A DNA stretch of 64,000 bases, from assembly GCA_043228905.1 (NCBI GenBank), contig JBHGNT010000005.1:6820001-6884000 (forward strand). The letters are read 5' to 3'. The notes beneath the pieces were generated by a model, which saw nothing but the letters and a program-made list of their open reading frames with translations, ran no database searches and was not told the origin of the DNA. This document shows, piece after piece, positions 36,146 to 46,222 of this stretch; positions within the stretch are counted from its first letter, which is position 1; every line of letters starts with the position of its first letter. The position numbers were made by a program, and so were the translations under genes. Source of the DNA: Azolla caroliniana (taxonomy: Eukaryota; Polypodiophyta).

Positions 36146-36592
36146 AACTTCGCCGACAAAGGACTACTCTTTCCTACATGTACATGCGTTTGGGGTTGTC
36201 TGCCCCGTAAACTTAGATTAGAACACTATTATAGATTTGTGTTATAAGTCGGTCAACATAGGTGAGATCCGTGTCAAGCCTAGCATAGCTCATTATCATG
36301 ATTGATTCAATCGACTCTTACCTTCTGCTCGTTCGACTTTCTTCTGCTTGGTTGCTTGTCGTAGTCCCATCTTTGTTCTTAGTGCTCCGAAGCGTAAATC
36401 TAGGAGTGTCTTTGTCAGGTAATCGGTGATGTTCACCTCGATGTCGATCTTCTAGACTTCGAGCTTCTTCTCAATTGTGAGCTCCCGGATGTGATGATAC
36501 TGCACCTCAATATGCTTCGTCTTTGCGTGATAGGTGAGATTGTTGATGAGGTGTATTGTGCTTTGTGAGTCACAATAGATGGTTGGCTCAGG

Positions 36593-39500
36593 TCAGTTGG
36601 TTTGGCTTATAACTGAGAAGTCGGCAGACAGTCGATGCAGAAAGATCGCTTCCTTTGATGCCTCCGATGCAGCTATGTACTCTGTTTCTGTGGTCGATAG
36701 AGCTGTGCACTCTTGAAGTTTTGACCTCCATGATATCGCACCACCACCATAGGTGAAGATGTAACCTAATGTCGATTTTCGATTGTCCGTATTCCTGGCA
36801 TAGTCGGAATCGGTGTAGTCTTCGACTTTGGCTGAGGTTGTCAATCCGAAAGTTAACTGTGTATCTTCGGTCCCTCTCAGGTACTTGAAGATGTGCTTGA
36901 CGGCCTCCCAATGCCTCGTCCTGGGTTTGACATGTACCGGTTGACCACTCCTACAACATATGCTAGGTCGGGTCGGGTCGCCACCATTGCGTGCATGATA
37001 CTTCCTACGGCCGATGCGTAGGGCATCTTTTCATTAAGCTCTCTCTCCTTGTCCGTTGAAGGAGAGTCTCTGTTCGATAGTCGAATCGATGTTGGAAGCG
37101 GTGTTGGTGCTAGCTTCGCATTCTGCATGTTGAAGCGCCACAACACCTTCCGCATATAGTCGGTCTGGGAGAGTCGGAGAGTCTTGGTCGTCCGATTTCG
37201 CTCGATCCTCATGCCTAGTATGTGATGGGCTTGTCTGATTTCCTTCATCGCAAACTTGTCATGAAGGCTTCGCTTCAACTTTCCGATCTCTGCTTGATTG
37301 CTTCCTGCAATCAGCATGTCGTCGACATATAGGATCAGGTAAATCCTAGACTCGTCGGCTAGTTGCCGAATATACATGCATGGGTTGGAGTCAGATCTGC
37401 GGTATCCAAGATGCCTGATGTAGGAGTCAAACTTTTGGTACCACATCCTTGGCACTTGTTTCAAGCCATATAGACTTTTCTTTAACCAACATACGAGGTG
37501 ACTATCCTCCCCTGTCGTCGTGAAGCTTGCCGGTTGATACATATAGATGTCTTCTTCCAGATCTCCATGTAGGAATGTTGTTTTTACATCTAGTTGCTCT
37601 AACTCTAGGTTTTCTGTCGCCACAACTCCTAGTAAGAGTCGGAGGGTGGTCATCTTGACTAATGGTGAGAATATCTCGTCGTAGTCGACCCCGTATTCTT
37701 GTTTGAATCCCTTTGTGACGAGCCGAGCTTTGTATGTGGGTTTGTCTGAGTCAGATACATATTTGTATCGGAAAATCCATTTGCAGGGTAGCGGCTTCCT
37801 TCCAGCTAGTAGTTCAACTAGATCCCATGTCTAATTCTTGTGGATCGAGTCCATTTCAGATTTCATGGCTTGTAGCCATGTGTTGGCGTCCGTTGTGGCC
37901 ATAACTTCTTCATAAGTGCTTGGTTTGCCTGCATCGGTGTAGTTGACATAGTCAAGGCCTGGTTGAAAAAACTCTTTTGGCGTTCGAGGTCGTCTAGATC
38001 TCCTGGGTGCTGAGATAAGTGGTTTGGATTCTTCGATTGACTCGGTTGGGCGATCAGTATTTGTTGAACCAGTTGAGTCAAGAGTCTTGTTAGGTGACCC
38101 ACCCCCAAGTCGGTAGTTCGGTGATGTCAGGTTGTCCTCCCCTATGGACTTTGTCGACTCGGTTGTGTTTCCTACTCACATCTTGTTGGCTTTGCCTGCT
38201 TTGACTCTTGTCGAATCGGCTCTGTCATTGATGGATCTGTCTTTGAGTTCGACTAATGGACTTCTTACCGATTCAGAGTCGGCAGGTATGTTGTCGGCTT
38301 GTTCGAGTTCGACAGTTTGTCGAATCTCTGAGTTGGCCTGGTGGGATACCTTTTTACCAATTGTTTTCTGCTGGTTCCACTGAGAGAAGATAGAGTCTTC
38401 ATTGAAGACTACGTCATTTCTTTGGATCAGTTTCCGGTTCTCAGGGACCCATAGCCTGTAGTTGAATTCCACATTGGTTCCATAACCGAGAAATATGCAT
38501 TTCGTTGCATGGGGTGCCAATTTTGTCCTTTTATCCCTAGGGATGAATGCGTAGGCTTCGCATCCGAATATGGCGCCTATCGTAAGTCGGTTGTTTGCCT
38601 GACCATAGTGCCTATGGCACTTTTAGCCTGATTGCTCTTGAGGACCCTAGATTTATCAGGTATATTGTCGTCTGCAATGCTTCTACCTAGAATTCCAGCT
38701 TCAGTCCGGCTTGCTTGAGCATTGTCGTCACCCTCTCCTAGATCTTTTCGTTGATCCGTTCGGCCACTCCATTTTTCATGGGTGTGTAGGGAACTGCCTT
38801 TTGATGTTAGATCCCTTTGTTGGACATGCACTGTTTGAAGGCTCTGTAGGTGTACTACCTCCATTTTCAAATCGGAGTGTCTTCACTCTGTATCCCAATC
38901 AGTTTTCCACTTCAAATATCCATCGAGTGAAGATCTCGAGCACTTTGTCTTTGGATTTGATGGAGTATGCCCAAACTTTCCGTGTACAATCGTCTACTAA
39001 TGTGATGAAGTACTAGGAGCCTCTTAGTGATCGTTCTGGCATGGGCCCACATATGTCTGTGTGCACGAGCTCTAGGGGTTGTCGTACCATCTCATAATGG
39101 AGAGAGTGCAGACTTCGGGTTTGTTTCCCATATTGACAGTGCTCAAAGAAGTCTGTCTTCGCTTGGAGTTTCAGGATGTAGCCAACCGATATCAGCCGAT
39201 CAAGTTCAGCTTGAGACATATGGCCGAGTCGGTCATGCCATAAGTTTGGGTCGGTCTTCTCGGCTACGTTCATGGCCCCATCTGGATTGATCGCCATCAT
39301 TGGATACAAGTTATTGTACTTGTGCTCGCCTCCTATCTTCAAGTTTCCTCGATTGATCATCCATACCGACTCACTTAGAGTTGTTTTGTACCCGTCTTCG
39401 GCTACCATGCTGATGGAGAGCATATTCCTTTTCAGATCAGGTACGTGCTGAACTCGGTGTAGGGTTATTGTGTTGCCGTTTGGCAATTGGATGGGAATTT

Positions 39501-39920
39501 CTCTGGTCCCTGCGATTCTGCACTCTTGCCCGTTGTCTAATCAGACAGTGCTGCTGGTGTCACCTGAATAGTTCGAGAACCATTCAATGTTCGGGGTCAC
39601 ATGGAATGTGGGACCGGAATCCAATAACCACGTGTGTGCATCCTGTGCACTGTAGAGGACTTCTCCGATCACTGAATCCTCTAAGGAGAGAATTTCTCAT
39701 GATCGGGTGTTGGCAACATTGATTTGGTTGCCTGTAGGAGAGTGGTTCGAGCCGGGTCGTCCTCAATTCCACTTGGATCGCCGACCACTCTCTTTTCTCT
39801 TGATTGACCAACAATCGGAAACATTGTGGCCAACTTTTCTGCAGTGTGTGCAGAATTCGCTTGATCGACCCGTTCTCGACTTTGACCGCTGTTGGCTTCC
39901 CCTCGATTTTGATCGGTTGG
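36593..39920 (-). pseudogene. Copia pol: protease, integrase, RT, RNase H
   Basis: Reading from right to left on the minus strand: a CCHC knuckle (CTHCRKVGHNVSDC, about 39850), a protease region with WLLDSG (near 39630), GAG_pre-integrase with LWHDRLGHMSQ and FFEHCQYGKQ (39486-39013), the integrase core (damaged, about 39010-38580), the linker with FLGYGTNVEFNYRLW (38520-38176), and RT from about 37800 including FLHGDLEEDIYM, KSLYGLKQ and the catalytic LYVDDMLIAG (37653-36877). RNase H follows with ADYTDSDYA-type and ALSTTETEYIAASEA motifs (36844-36593). The RT domain is nearly intact over 258 codons, while integrase carries several stops and frameshifts. The polyprotein is not functional. 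Confidence 0.9.
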
Positions 39921-39921
39921 T

Positions 39922-39929
39922 ATTCCGAC
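39922..39929. repeat. hAT target duplication, left copy
   Basis: ATTCCGAC, identical to 46223-46230. Confidence 0.8.
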
Positions 39930-40245
39930 CATAGTTCCTAATATTCGCGTACGTCCAATTTACTGGACGTACGCGAACGTTTGCAAACGTACGCGTATGA
40001 TACGCGATATTCGTTTGGCTTTTTTTTTCTTTTGACTTTTTTTTGGTTTTTTAAATTTTTGATATTCATAATATTTAGTGAATAGAAGTGACATCTGACA
40101 CACATACACACTCTCTCTCTCTCTCTCACACGAGAACTGACAGATTTTCTCTCTCTACAAAATCTAGATATCTAATATACATATTACATACTCCCTCACA
40201 CAGACAAAACCCATAGCTCCTCTCTCTCTCTAGAGTCTAGATATA

Positions 40246-40250
40246 CACTC
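40246..40250. repeat. Chromovirus target duplication, left copy
   Basis: CACTC, identical to 45977-45981. Five bases is the usual length for Ty3/gypsy integrases. Confidence 0.95.
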
Positions 40251-40709
40251 TGTCATGGCAAGACTTGAACCCATGACTTTATGCTACATGGGTCGAGCTC
40301 TTACCATTAGATTATGAATTGTATTTTGTAGGATATTATTTTCATTTATACTTTATCATAGAAAATTGATGTATATTCCAGATCTCTCTGGAACATTCTA
40401 GAAGCTTCAGGATTATTCCTAAAAACACTATAAAAGGAGGCACAAGGCATTGTTTTGAACCAAATTGGTTCAACGCCAGTCTTAAGCCTCTTAGCCGCTT
40501 GTACTTATCTTTTCACATAATATATAACCGCTGTCATCATCTCTCTCTCTCTCTCATTCTCACTATCTCTCTCTCATTCTCGCTATCTCTCTCTCTCTCC
40601 TCTTCTCACTTCCTCTCTCAGGAATCTTACGCAGTCCCGTCCTCTTAGTACTAATAGTACTGTTGTTCTTAGTACTAATTCCATCTCTGTTTTAGTACTA
40701 TTCCTGACA
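40251..40709 (+). repeat. 5' LTR of the chromovirus
   Basis: TGTCATGGCAAG...TTCCTGACA, 459 bp. The TATA box is TATAAAA at 40429-40435, with predicted transcription start about 33 nt later near 40462. The first 75 bp on the minus strand look tRNA-like. The 3' part has TC-rich runs and several TAGTACTA motifs. Confidence 0.97.
40429..40473 (+). promoter_or_regulatory. LTR core promoter and predicted RNA 5' end
   Basis: TATAAAA at 40429 and the palindrome TTGAACCAAATTGGTTCAA at 40455-40473. The usual plant TATA-to-start spacing of about 32 nt puts the start at or next to AAATTGGTTCAA (40462-40473). Confidence 0.6.
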
Positions 40710-40711
40710 GT

Positions 40712-40723
40712 TTGAACCAATTT
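40712..40723 (+). other. Candidate self-priming primer-binding site
   Basis: TTGAACCAATTT starts 2 nt after the LTR and is the exact reverse complement of 40462-40473. No TGG-initiated tRNA primer site is found in the first 30 nt after the LTR. In Tf1-type elements the RNA 5' end pairs with such a site and primes reverse transcription. Confidence 0.65.
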
Positions 40724-40779
40724 TCTTCCTCTAGCCTACTTGTCACTCTCCCTCATCCTCCTACCCTTTTCCCTATACT

Positions 40780-41937
40780 ATGGCTACTGTTAGCGCCCAA
40801 GAATACCAATCCGTTTTCTCCGAGCTACAGTGCCTAAAAGAAAAGTTTGTTGCCCTGGAACAAGAAAACCAACGGCTGATAGGGGATCTGCAACAAATCG
40901 CTCTGGAAAAACAACAAACGCAACAACAACCTGGGGAGTTAGCGTTACGGGTACAACAACTCGAAGCAGCGTTGCAACAACAAGGATCCAGTCCCCAAGG
41001 ATTTCATAAAGAGCCCAAGATTGGACTTCCTGTGAAATTTGATGGAACGCGTTCGCAATTCCGGGGATTCCTTAATCAAGTACGCTTAGTCATCCAGATG
41101 CATCCTTCCCGATATCCCACTGATGCATCTCGAGTCGGCCTAATAGGCACGCTACTTAGCGGCTCAGCCTTGGCATGGTTTGCTCCGCTTCTAGAAAAAC
41201 AATCACCCTTACTTAATAACTTTGAAGATTTTATTGGTGAGTTTAAAGCCTGCTTTGGAGACACCGACAACATCAGGACGGCGATCAACAAGATCCGGCG
41301 ATTGCGTCAAGGCGATCGTCCAGCCTCTGCCTACGCGGCGGATTTCCGCCTACTTGCTTCAGATATACCCTGGGATGATCAAGCACTAATGGAGCAGTTT
41401 CGCTATGGCTTGCGAAACGATGTCAAAGATCTACTTCTAACTTTCCCCGAAGAACCAAAGTCTCTTACGGAGGCAATCAGTCGAGCAGTTCGATGTGACA
41501 ACCGCCTTTTTGAACGGCGTTCAGAACGTCAATTACAGATACCACGCTCTAGGCCAGAGCCCACTTATGCCGCAGTCGCGGCTAAACTGTTTGCACGAGA
41601 CATACCTCAAGCAAATACTTCGACACCGATGGAGATCGATACCATGCGTCGACGTGGCCCGTTATCGGAAGAAGAAAAGCAACGACGACGTGCCAATCGA
41701 TTATGTCTTTATTGCGGTGGACCAGGACATATCGCCATCAATTGTCCCCATAGGCCAAGAAGACAGGTAAATCAAATCGTCGCCTGTACTAAACCCGAGT
41801 CAATTCTTCCCTTCGGAGTGTCTGATAGTATTAATAGTACTAATAGAGTGTCAGATAGTATTCATAGTACTAATAGCCCAAGTATCTCAAATAAATTTGA
41901 AATCCTTAGTCAATTAGATGAAGAGTTAAACGATTGA
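40780..41937 (+). CDS. gag: Chromovirus Gag (385 aa)
   Basis: Capsid/nucleocapsid precursor that packages the element RNA. The first good ATG after the leader gives MATVSAQEY. Residues about 10-75 form a Gln-rich coiled coil. Residues about 85-245 are the retrotransposon gag domain (KFDGTRSQFRGFL, SGSALAWFAPLL, FGDTDNIRTAINKIRRLRQG, RYGLRNDVKDLLL). A single CCHC zinc knuckle, CLYCGGPGHIAINC, lies at about residue 308. The last 30 residues contain a duplicated Ser/Asn unit (SDSINSTN, SDSIHSTN) encoded by TAGTACTA-type DNA. The frame is intact and ends TGA at 41935-41937. Pol follows in the -1 frame with overlap. The strong match to Tf1/sushi gag, including the capsid core related to that of domesticated vertebrate sushi genes, is from family knowledge. 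Confidence 0.95.
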   Translation: MATVSAQEYQSVFSELQCLKEKFVALEQENQRLIGDLQQIALEKQQTQQQPGELALRVQQLEAALQQQGSSPQGFHKEPKIGLPVKFDGTRSQFRGFLNQVRLVIQMHPSRYPTDASRVGLIGTLLSGSALAWFAPLLEKQSPLLNNFEDFIGEFKACFGDTDNIRTAINKIRRLRQGDRPASAYAADFRLLASDIPWDDQALMEQFRYGLRNDVKDLLLTFPEEPKSLTEAISRAVRCDNRLFERRSERQLQIPRSRPEPTYAAVAAKLFARDIPQANTSTPMEIDTMRRRGPLSEEEKQRRRANRLCLYCGGPGHIAINCPHRPRRQVNQIVACTKPESILPFGVSDSINSTNRVSDSIHSTNSPSISNKFEILSQLDEELND

Positions 41938-41981
41938 GTCTAGCCAAAATAGGAGCCATTTGGTTGGACAGCAACCCTAGA
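41925..41981 (+). promoter_or_regulatory. Candidate -1 ribosomal frameshift signal
   Basis: The heptamer GTTAAAC (41925-41931) is read TTA-AAC in the gag frame, two codons before the gag stop. It is followed by a 7-nt spacer and a bulged hairpin: TCTAG (41939-41943) with CTAGA (41977-41981), and GGTTG (41962-41966) with CAACC (41972-41976). A shift of -1 enters the pol frame, which is open from 41922. GUUAAAC is a known arterivirus slip site. Use here is inferred. Confidence 0.55.
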
Positions 41982-44900
41982 TCTGTACAGCCCATTAGTG
42001 GTTCCATTCCTTCCAAGCAAGTTAGCAATGTGTTCCTAGCCCAAGTCATTGTTAGTACTAAAAGTACTCCCCCAGTACCCGTCCTAGCACTTTTAGATTC
42101 CGGAGCTAATTCCTATTTCATGGATCGAAATTTTGCCCAAGCTTCTCAGATATCCTTAAGAAAACTTCCTTGTCCCGCATCTGTAGTGGTCATTGATGGT
42201 CGTCCCATTGCTTCCGGGAATATTGTAGAAGAATCAGAACCCATTCAAGTTGTCCTAGGTAGTTTTGTGTGTATAATATCATTTAATATAATTAGTAGTC
42301 CAGAGCATCCCATTGTCCTAGGATTACCTTGGCTTGAATTACATAATCCAGCCATAGATTGGAGAACAAGAGAAGTCCGATATCGACCACCCCAAGAATC
42401 AACTCACCGAGTTTCGACCATTTCACTCCATCAACTACGCGAAGAAGGACCCAAGGAGGCAATGTTCCTATTTGCCATATCAGTACATCCTTCTAGCACT
42501 ATTAAGAAGGACTCCTCAATACAACTTCCGGCAAAATATCATCCTTATGCCGATGTATTTGACAAGGTAAAAGCCGGTACCCTTCCTCATCACCGTCCCT
42601 ATGACTGTCCCATCGATTTACAACCAGGAACCGAGCCACCATGGGGACCAATTTACAACTTGTCACCCACCGAGTTAGAAGTCCTTCGAGCCTACATAGA
42701 GGAGAACTTGGCAAGCGGGTTCATCCGTCATTCGAAATCTCCGGCCGGTGCACCCATCTTCTTTGTCAAGAAGAAAGATGGCTCACTTTGTCTTGTCGTT
42801 GATTACCGCGGATTGAATAAAGTCACCATCCGGAATAGGTATGCACTTCCTCTTATATCAAGTCTTTTAGAGCGAGTTAATGGTGCCAAGTTTTTTACTA
42901 AAATCGACCTACGAGGAGCGTATAATCTCGTGCGGATCCGACCAGGAGATGAGTGGAAGACCGCTTTTCGCACGCGGTATGGGCATTTCGAGTATACTGT
43001 TATGCCGTTTGGCCTAACCAATGCACCCGCAGTCTTCCAACACATGGCAAATGATATATTCAGAGACCTCTTGGATATCTGTTTGATCATTTATCTGGAT
43101 GATTTGTTGATTTATTCGAAGACCCAGGAAGAGCACGATTCTCATGTACTATTAGTACTAAAGCGACTCCGCGAGAATGGTCTTTATGCCAAGCTAGAGA
43201 AATGTAGCTTTGACTGCAAGCAAGTGGAATTTCTAGGCTACGTCATCTCCTCAAAGGGCATCGCCATGGATCCAGCTAAAATCCAAACTGTACTAGAGTG
43301 GCAAATTCCACGGTCGGTACGAGATGTACAATGTTTTCTAGGCTTTGCTAACTTCTACCGTAAGTTTATACAGGATTACTCGAAGATTATTTTACCTCTC
43401 ACACAACTTACGAAGAAGGGCCAAGCATTTCTTTGGTCCATCGAAGCAGATATGGCTTTTCGGCATCTTAAGAAAGCCTTTACATCAGCACCGATTCTAG
43501 CTCATGTGGATACAAGCAAACCATTCATCATGGAGGCCGACGCATCAGATTTCGCCCTCGGTAGCATCCTTTCTCAACAAGGCGATAAAGAAGAGTTGCA
43601 TCCGGTGGCTTTCCATTCGCGCAAATTCAATGTCGCAGAAATCAACTACGAAATACATGACAAGGAGTTATTAGCCATCGTGGATTCATTTGTACAATGG
43701 TGGCATTTCTTAGAGGGCTCTCCACATCAGGTCATTGTCTTTAGCGATCATAAAAATCTTGCTTATTTTCAGAACGCTCGCGTACTAAATCGATGACAAG
43801 CTCGGTGGGCGCAATTCCTCATGCGTTTCAACTTCAAAATCACATATCGACCGGGGAAGCAGCAAGGAAAAGCAGATGCACTATCACGGCGTTCATATCT
43901 TGCACCTCGTCCTGGTGACGCAACATTTGATAATCAAAAGCAAGTAATCTTGGGACCAACACGATTGCACACGACGCGGATTTTTCACACCCCGATGGAT
44001 TCACGGATTACCGATGACATACGTGCAACCTTGAAGACAGATAGTTTTGCTCAAGACATCCTGGCGCACATTGATACTTCTCGGGCATCCTGTTCTCAGT
44101 CTCAACAACCAGGTATTGCCTACCGACAATTCGAATATCATGATGGTTTGTTATTCTTTAAAAAGCGCGTATATGTCCCCGATTGCTCCTGTCGCCTTCA
44201 AATCGTCCAACATTGTCACGACACCCATACGGCGGGACATTTCGGTAGTACCAAGACGTTGGAGTTAGTGCAACGATCTTTTTGGTGGCCCCACATGCGC
44301 CGTTTTGTCGACGACTACGTTCGGACCTGTGATGCTTGCTGCCGAGCAAAGATGCCACGACACCATCCATATGGCTTGTTGGAACCTTTACCAATTCCAA
44401 GTAAGCCATGGCAGTCTATTTGTCTTGATTTTATCACAGATCTGCCGGTCTCGAAGGGGTTCGATGCTATCCTAACCGTCGTCGATCGATATACGAAGAT
44501 GGCACATTTTGTGCCATGTACTAAAGCCATCACTAGCGAGGAAACCGCCGCTCTTGTTATGCGTGAGGTAGTTCGGCATCATGGCCTACCAGACAGTATT
44601 ATCAGTGACCGAGGCCCGCAATTTGTCTCCAAATTTTGGCAGCATCTCTTCAGGATGCTCAAGGTCTCCTGCAACCTCTCCTCCGGCTACCATCCTCAAA
44701 CTGACGGACAGGCGGAACGAACAAACCAAACGTTGGAGCAATATCTCCGGTGTTTCCTGAGTTATCAACAGGACGATTGGGCTGAGATTCTCCACTTTGC
44801 GGAGTTTGCGTATAATAATGCTATTCACTCCTCGACTCGGGTCTCCCCATTTCTCGCTTATACCGGTTTCCATCCTCGCTGGTCGGTGATCGACACTCCG

Positions 44901-45506
44901 GAGCTACCTACCAACCCTCGTGCCGAGGACCATTTGGAGAGGCTACGCCAGATCCAGATGGATCTCTCTACTCACCTTCGTCATGCTCAACACACACAGA
45001 AGACTTATGCGGATCGTCATCGGATTCCCTCCTCTTTTGCCATCGGAGATCGAGTATGGCTCTTACGTTGTCACATCAAGACTACTCGACCGTGCGACAA
45101 GTTGGATTATCGACGACTCGGTCCTTTCCGTATTACGGGGAAAATTAATGATGTCACCTTCCGCCTGGATCTCCCTCCGCAGCTTCAGATACATCCAGTT
45201 TTCCATTGGTCTCTTCTTGAACCTTATAAAGCAAACACCATTCCCGATCGTGTGACACCACCGCCGCCCCCGCTGGAGTTGGACGCCGGCCCGGAGTATG
45301 AAGTTGCTGCCATCCTCGATTCCAAACTTGTTCGCAACAAACTTTATTACTTGGTCGATTGGCTCGGTTATAGTCCGAGCGAACGTACTTGGGAACCCGT
45401 CGAGAATGTTGCCAATGCACAAGATCTTCTTGCTGATTTCCACCGAAAGTATCCGGACAAACCCGGTCCGCAATTAGCGCCGACTCGTTCCACTCGTCGT
45501 CTTTAA
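41934..45506 (+). pseudogene. pol: Chromovirus Pol: protease, RT, RNase H, integrase, chromodomain
   Basis: One frame of 3573 nt broken only by TGA at 43794-43796. Protease active site LLDSGANS is at about 42090. RT spans about 42600-43300 with DLRGAYNLVRI, MPFGLTNAPAVFQ and the catalytic YLDD (43092-43103). RNase H has EADASDFALGSILSQ (about 43530) and runs into the stop at the LNR boundary. Integrase begins near 44100 with an HHCC zinc finger (H-H-C-C, FWWPHMRRF, 44208-44345), and the DDE core has Asp near 44424 (LDFITDLP), Asp near 44602 (SDRGPQF) and Glu near 44711. The tail HPVFHWSLLEPY precedes a chromodomain with YYLVDWLGYSPSERTWEP (about 45290-45470), expected to guide insertion to marked chromatin. 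There is no ATG of its own, consistent with frameshift expression. The stop removes integrase from the product. Confidence 0.95.
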
Positions 45507-45517
45507 GGGGGAGATAG
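45505..45517 (+). other. Polypurine tract
   Basis: AAGGGGGAGATAG directly before the 3' LTR; primes plus-strand DNA in this class of elements. Confidence 0.85.
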
Positions 45518-45976
45518 TGTCATGGCAAGACTCGAACCCATGACTTTATGCTACATGGGTCGAGCTCTTACCATTAGATTATGAATTGTATTTTGTAGGA
45601 TATTATTTTCATTTATACTTTATCATAGAAAATTGATGTATATTCCAGATCTCTCTGGAACATTCTAGAAGCTTCAGGATTATTCCTAAAAACACTATAA
45701 AAGGAGGCACAAGGCATTGTTTTGAACCAAATTGGTTCAACGCCAGTCTTAAGCCTCTTAGCCGCTTGTACTTATCTTTTCACATAATATATAACCGCTG
45801 TCATCATCTCTCTCTCTCTCTCATTCTCACTATCTCTCTCTCATTCTCGCTATCTCTCTCTCTCTCCTCTTCTCACTTCCTCTCTCAGGAATCTTACGCA
45901 GTCCCGTCCTCTTAGTACTAATAGTACTGTTGTTCTTAGTACTAATTCCATCTCTGTTTTAGTACTATTCCTGACA
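45518..45976 (+). repeat. 3' LTR of the chromovirus
   Basis: 459 bp, identical to the 5' LTR except C for T near base 17 (GACTCGAACCC versus GACTTGAACCC). Confidence 0.97.
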
Positions 45977-45981
45977 CACTC
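45977..45981. repeat. Chromovirus target duplication, right copy
   Basis: CACTC, matching 40246-40250. Confidence 0.95.
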
Positions 45982-46222
45982 AATCACTGTCTCCTCACAC
46001 ATGCAAAACATGGCTTCTCTCTCTAGACCACACACGCTCTCTCTCTCTCTCTCCCCCTCACACACACACACACTATGTACACCATATACAACATATGTAT
46101 ATATAATATATCTATGTACCGCGTATGGATTTCAATCATACTTGGAGCCTTTTCACGTATGAGTATGATACGAATATTGGCGTTTGAGTATGACACGAAT
46201 GGGACGTATGGCTAGAACTATG

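Larger units (their letters stand above)
40251..45976 (+). mobile_element. Nearly intact Ty3/gypsy chromovirus (Tf1/sushi-like), 5726 bp
   Basis: Complete element: LTR, candidate self-priming site, gag, pol with a chromodomain, purine tract, LTR. The LTRs are 459 bp each with TG/CA ends and one difference seen (40267 region T versus C), so the insertion is recent. The gag wording (FDGTRSQFRGFLNQV, LLSGSALAWFAPLLE, FGDTDNIRTA) and the integrase tail HPVFHWSLLEPY resemble the Tf1/sushi branch known from fungi and vertebrates and the Tcn1-like branch of seed-free plants (recalled family knowledge). The only coding lesion I see is one stop in pol at 43794. Confidence 0.95.
39930..46222. mobile_element. 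hAT-type non-autonomous element hosting the chromovirus
   Basis: The ends are CATAGTTC and GAACTATG, an 8-bp perfect terminal inverted repeat, flanked by the 8-bp duplication ATTCCGAC. Without the chromovirus it would be about 560 bp. The subterminal sequence at the left is rich in CGTACG and GCGTATG palindromes, and the right end has CGTATG motifs. No transposase is present. It interrupts the copia gag between the coding part at 46231-46894 and the zinc knuckle at about 39900. Confidence 0.75.

Noticed and set aside
40251-40325. Real tRNA gene
   Set aside because: A and B boxes are present but the T stem is mostly wobble pairs and no acceptor stem closes. Kept only as a tRNA-like feature of the LTR.
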